Position numbers and translations under genes: made by a program. A DNA stretch of 5,562 nt from JBDRAU01 sp043823315. Lineage in GTDB: Bacteria; Patescibacteriota; UBA1384; DTJR01. The notes under the pieces were generated by a model. That model searched no databases. It saw only the letters and a program-made list of their open reading frames with translations, and was not told the origin of the DNA. The stretch is from the NCBI GenBank assembly GCA_043823315.1, contig JBDRAU010000055.1, forward strand, positions 1-5,562, read 5' to 3'. Of this stretch, positions 3,115 to 5,562 are shown in pieces. Every line of letters starts with the position of its first letter. Position 1 is the first letter of the stretch.

Positions 3115-5562
3115 TCAGGAGCATCCAGTCGTTGCTCCGCAGTTGACGCATTTTAAGCAGTGGCCGTTTTGAACCATGGTAGCTAGACCGCACTCCGAAC
3201 ACATTTCCCCCGAAAAACCCATGGCGTCATTGAACAGGCTCGGGGTTGACTTTACGTCTTCGGAGTCAACCTGTTTAGCAACCTTTTCGGCAAGTTTGCT
3301 TTGCGCCTTTTCGTCTTCCTTGTCGGCAATTTTATCTCCAGTGAACGGAAGTTTCATGGCAGTCAAACCCTCGGATAAAAACATGTTCTCGAACCATTGG
3401 GCGATAAAATCCGGCAGCGATGAGGCGTTCGAAATGTCGGCATCTCCAGTAAATCCCATCGGCTGAAAACGCATGTGACGCAGCTGCGAAACCATAGTTT
3501 CAATCGGCACTCCATACTGAAGCCCTACCGAAACCATCTTGGCAAATGAGTCAGCCATGCCGGCGGCAAAACTTCCCTGCTGGTTCATAATAATAAACAA
3601 CTCTCCCGGTCTATTATCTTCGTAAAGCCCGACAGTCAAAAACATCTTGTGTCCGCCGATTACAACTTTTCGGGTTATAGAAGTACGTTGCTTGGCCAGG
3701 CGCTTTCTGACCGGCCTGTATTCGATAACAATCTCTTTTTCAACAACTTTTTCCTTCTCTTTGGCAGAAGCATCTTTTTTACTGTTTAGTGGCTGAGCCA
3801 GTTTTGATCCGTCGCGATAAATGGCAATTGCTTTTAAGCCCAGTTTCCATGCGTCCATGTAAATTTTCTCAATATCTTCCACTGTCGCTTCTCCGGGCAT
3901 ATTGACGGTTTTCGATATTGCACCAGAGAGAAAGGGCTGAACCGCAGCCATCATTTTGATGTGGCCCTCGGGAGCAATAAAGCGCTTTCCCTTTACACCG
4001 CACCTGTTGGCACAATCAAAAATTAAAAGGTCGCTATCTTTCAATGCTTGCGATCCTTCGATTGTCATCGATCCGCAAATAAATTCGCTGGCCTCGTCAA
4101 TTTGATCTTTGGAAAACCCAAGCGCGCCCAAAAGATCAAAGCCCTCTTTTTTATCTTTAGTCGAAATTCCCAATTTTTCGTAAGCTTCATCAGTCAATTT
4201 TTCCCTGGTGAAGGCCTGTGAAATATCAAAAGCCCCCTTCAGCGATTTTTCGATACCGTCGATCTCCTCATCGGACAATCCCTTTTTTATAAGCGTCGGA
4301 CGATTTATATGCGGAGAATTCTCCAGCGACCCCGAACCAACAATGTGGGTGATGATCTCGTCGATTTGTTCATCGGAGTATTTTAGATTTCTTAGCGACT
4401 GCGGAACGGACTGATTGATGATTTTAAAGTATCCGCCGCCAGCGAGTTTCTTAAATTTAACAAGAGCATAGTCGGGCTCAATGCCAGTTGTGTCACAATC
4501 CATCAAAAGGCCAATCGTTCCGGTTGGAGCAAGCAGCGTTACTTGGGCATTTCTAAACCCAAATTGCCCGCCCTCCAATAACGCCCGATCCCACGATTCT
4601 TTGGACGCCTCAAGTATCTTTTCATCTACAAACTCTCTTTTTAACTTATAGGGCAATATTGCAAGGCTCTCAAATTCTTCATCCGGCGCGTCGTTTGAAG
4701 CACGGCGATGGTTTCTGATGACGCGCATCATGTCGTCTTTGTTCTCCTCGTATTTGGCAAACGGCCCACTGGCTTTGGCCATTTCCGCTGAAGTTGCGTA
4801 AGAAATTCCGGTCATAAGCGAAGTAACTCCGGCAGCAAAACCCTTCCCTTGATCGGAATCATAGGCAAGTCCCTTGACCATTAGAAGTGCGCCAAGGTTT
4901 GCATAGCCGAGTCCCAAAGGACGAAAGAGGTAGCTGTTTTTGGCAATTTCGTATGATGGAAATTGGGCCATCAAAACCGATATTTCAAGAACCACCGTCC
5001 AAAGCCGGGTGGCGTGAGTGAATGCTTCGATATCAAGCTCGCCCTTTTTACTGACAAATTTCACCAAATTGAGCGAGGCCAAATTGCATGACGAGTCGTC
5101 CAGAAACATAAATTCAGAACATGGGTTTGAGGCGTTAATTCGTCCTGAAGCTAAGCAGGTGTGCCAATCATTGACGGTCGTGTCAAATTGAAGCCCGGGA
5201 TCTCCGCAGTGCCAAGTTGATTTAGCGATACTATCCCATAGCTCTTTTGCCTTTACAGTCTTGGCAATTCTTTCTCTATCGGTTCTCCACCTTAAGTGCC
5301 AGTCCTTATCGTCTTCGACAGCTCTCATATATTCGTCATCAACCCTGATAGTGTTGTTGGAGTTTTGCCCCGAAATTGTCTGATATGCGTCTCCCTCAAG
5401 TCCGGCTGAATAACCTTCGGCAATGAGCGCCGCCGCTTTCTCTTCCTCGCGATGTTTCCAATTGATGAATTCCTCAACTTCGGGGTGATCAATGTTTAAA
5501 ACCACCATCTTGGCGGCGCGCCGCGTCGTTCCACCAGATTTGATCGCTCCGGCCGCTTTATC
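3115..5562 (-). CDS. nrdJ: Adenosylcobalamin-dependent class II ribonucleotide reductase (5' partial)
   Basis: This enzyme reduces ribonucleotides to deoxyribonucleotides using a thiyl radical generated with adenosylcobalamin. The 815 C-terminal residues are present and the N-terminus lies beyond base 5562. Counting from the first visible residue, SGGTTRRAAKM (9-19) opens the barrel. NPCSE (146-150) carries Asn, the radical Cys148 and Glu, equivalent to N320, C322 and E324 of Thermotoga NrdJ as I recall them. Cys159 lies 11 residues further and fits the second redox cysteine (C333). PTGTIG is at 346-351, and YRDGSK (582-587) closes the catalytic part. A charged linker follows (about 592-625), then a TSCPD-type domain (about 625-735), and a ribbon with Cys788, 791, 802, 805, 808 and 814 that should bind zinc or relay electrons. 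The final CGATTGCS resembles other class II tails. The first N-terminal redox cysteine and any ATP-cone are off the window. There is no intein or frameshift. Confidence 0.96.
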   Translation of the reverse strand, partial: DKAAGAIKSGGTTRRAAKMVVLNIDHPEVEEFINWKHREEEKAAALIAEGYSAGLEGDAYQTISGQNSNNTIRVDDEYMRAVEDDKDWHLRWRTDRERIAKTVKAKELWDSIAKSTWHCGDPGLQFDTTVNDWHTCLASGRINASNPCSEFMFLDDSSCNLASLNLVKFVSKKGELDIEAFTHATRLWTVVLEISVLMAQFPSYEIAKNSYLFRPLGLGYANLGALLMVKGLAYDSDQGKGFAAGVTSLMTGISYATSAEMAKASGPFAKYEENKDDMMRVIRNHRRASNDAPDEEFESLAILPYKLKREFVDEKILEASKESWDRALLEGGQFGFRNAQVTLLAPTGTIGLLMDCDTTGIEPDYALVKFKKLAGGGYFKIINQSVPQSLRNLKYSDEQIDEIITHIVGSGSLENSPHINRPTLIKKGLSDEEIDGIEKSLKGAFDISQAFTREKLTDEAYEKLGISTKDKKEGFDLLGALGFSKDQIDEASEFICGSMTIEGSQALKDSDLLIFDCANRCGVKGKRFIAPEGHIKMMAAVQPFLSGAISKTVNMPGEATVEDIEKIYMDAWKLGLKAIAIYRDGSKLAQPLNSKKDASAKEKEKVVEKEIVIEYRPVRKRLAKQRTSITRKVVIGGHKMFLTVGLYEDNRPGELFIIMNQQGSFAAGMADSFAKMVSVGLQYGVPIETMVSQLRHMRFQPMGFTGDADISNASSLPDFIAQWFENMFLSEGLTAMKLPFTGDKIADKEDEKAQSKLAEKVAKQVDSEDVKSTPSLFNDAMGFSGEMCSECGLATMVQNGHCLKCVNCGATTGCS

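Overview
The window looks like chromosomal DNA from an uncultivated bacterium, most likely a member of the Patescibacteria/CPR. The evidence is indirect. The helicase N-terminus has the wording I associate with CPR UvrD proteins, several genes have leaderless-type starts, the genes are compact and single-stranded, and dNTP synthesis relies on a B12-dependent reductase. TGA ends nrdJ, and TAA and TAG are also used as stops, so there is no sign of the recoded TGA of Gracilibacteria/SR1. Nothing in the sequence names the organism.

All genes are on the minus strand, so transcription runs from high to low coordinates. In that order: (1) nrdJ (5562-3115, 5' end outside the window), the adenosylcobalamin-dependent class II ribonucleotide reductase with its catalytic motif, a TSCPD domain and a C-terminal Cys-rich ribbon; (2) a CobA/CobO/BtuR corrinoid adenosyltransferase 27 nt downstream, which makes the cofactor NrdJ needs; (3) a lipoprotein with a DM13-like C-terminal domain, starting just after a perfect extended -10 element; (4) a polytopic membrane protein of the DUF6580 putative transport family; (5) thioredoxin, the usual reductant of class II RNR, followed by an intrinsic terminator. 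These genes make a plausible dNTP-synthesis neighbourhood holding enzyme, cofactor maturation, electron donor and two membrane-associated proteins of unknown role.

Below the thioredoxin terminator is a self-contained, GC-richer unit: a near-consensus sigma70-type promoter, a leader of about 114 nt with several possible pairings, an 80-residue two-helix membrane protein that I do not recognise, and a strong terminator. Next comes about 270 bp without a credible gene, made of palindromic and REP-like repeats plus a decayed second copy of the uvrD upstream region. The window ends in the first 104 codons of a UvrD/PcrA-type helicase, again with a leaderless-type promoter.

The most interesting parts are the nrdJ-cobO-trxA association with two membrane-associated genes inside it, and the small-gene unit with its structured leader and two hairpins whose 7-nt loops are complementary. 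All identifications come from reading the sequence; no database search was possible.
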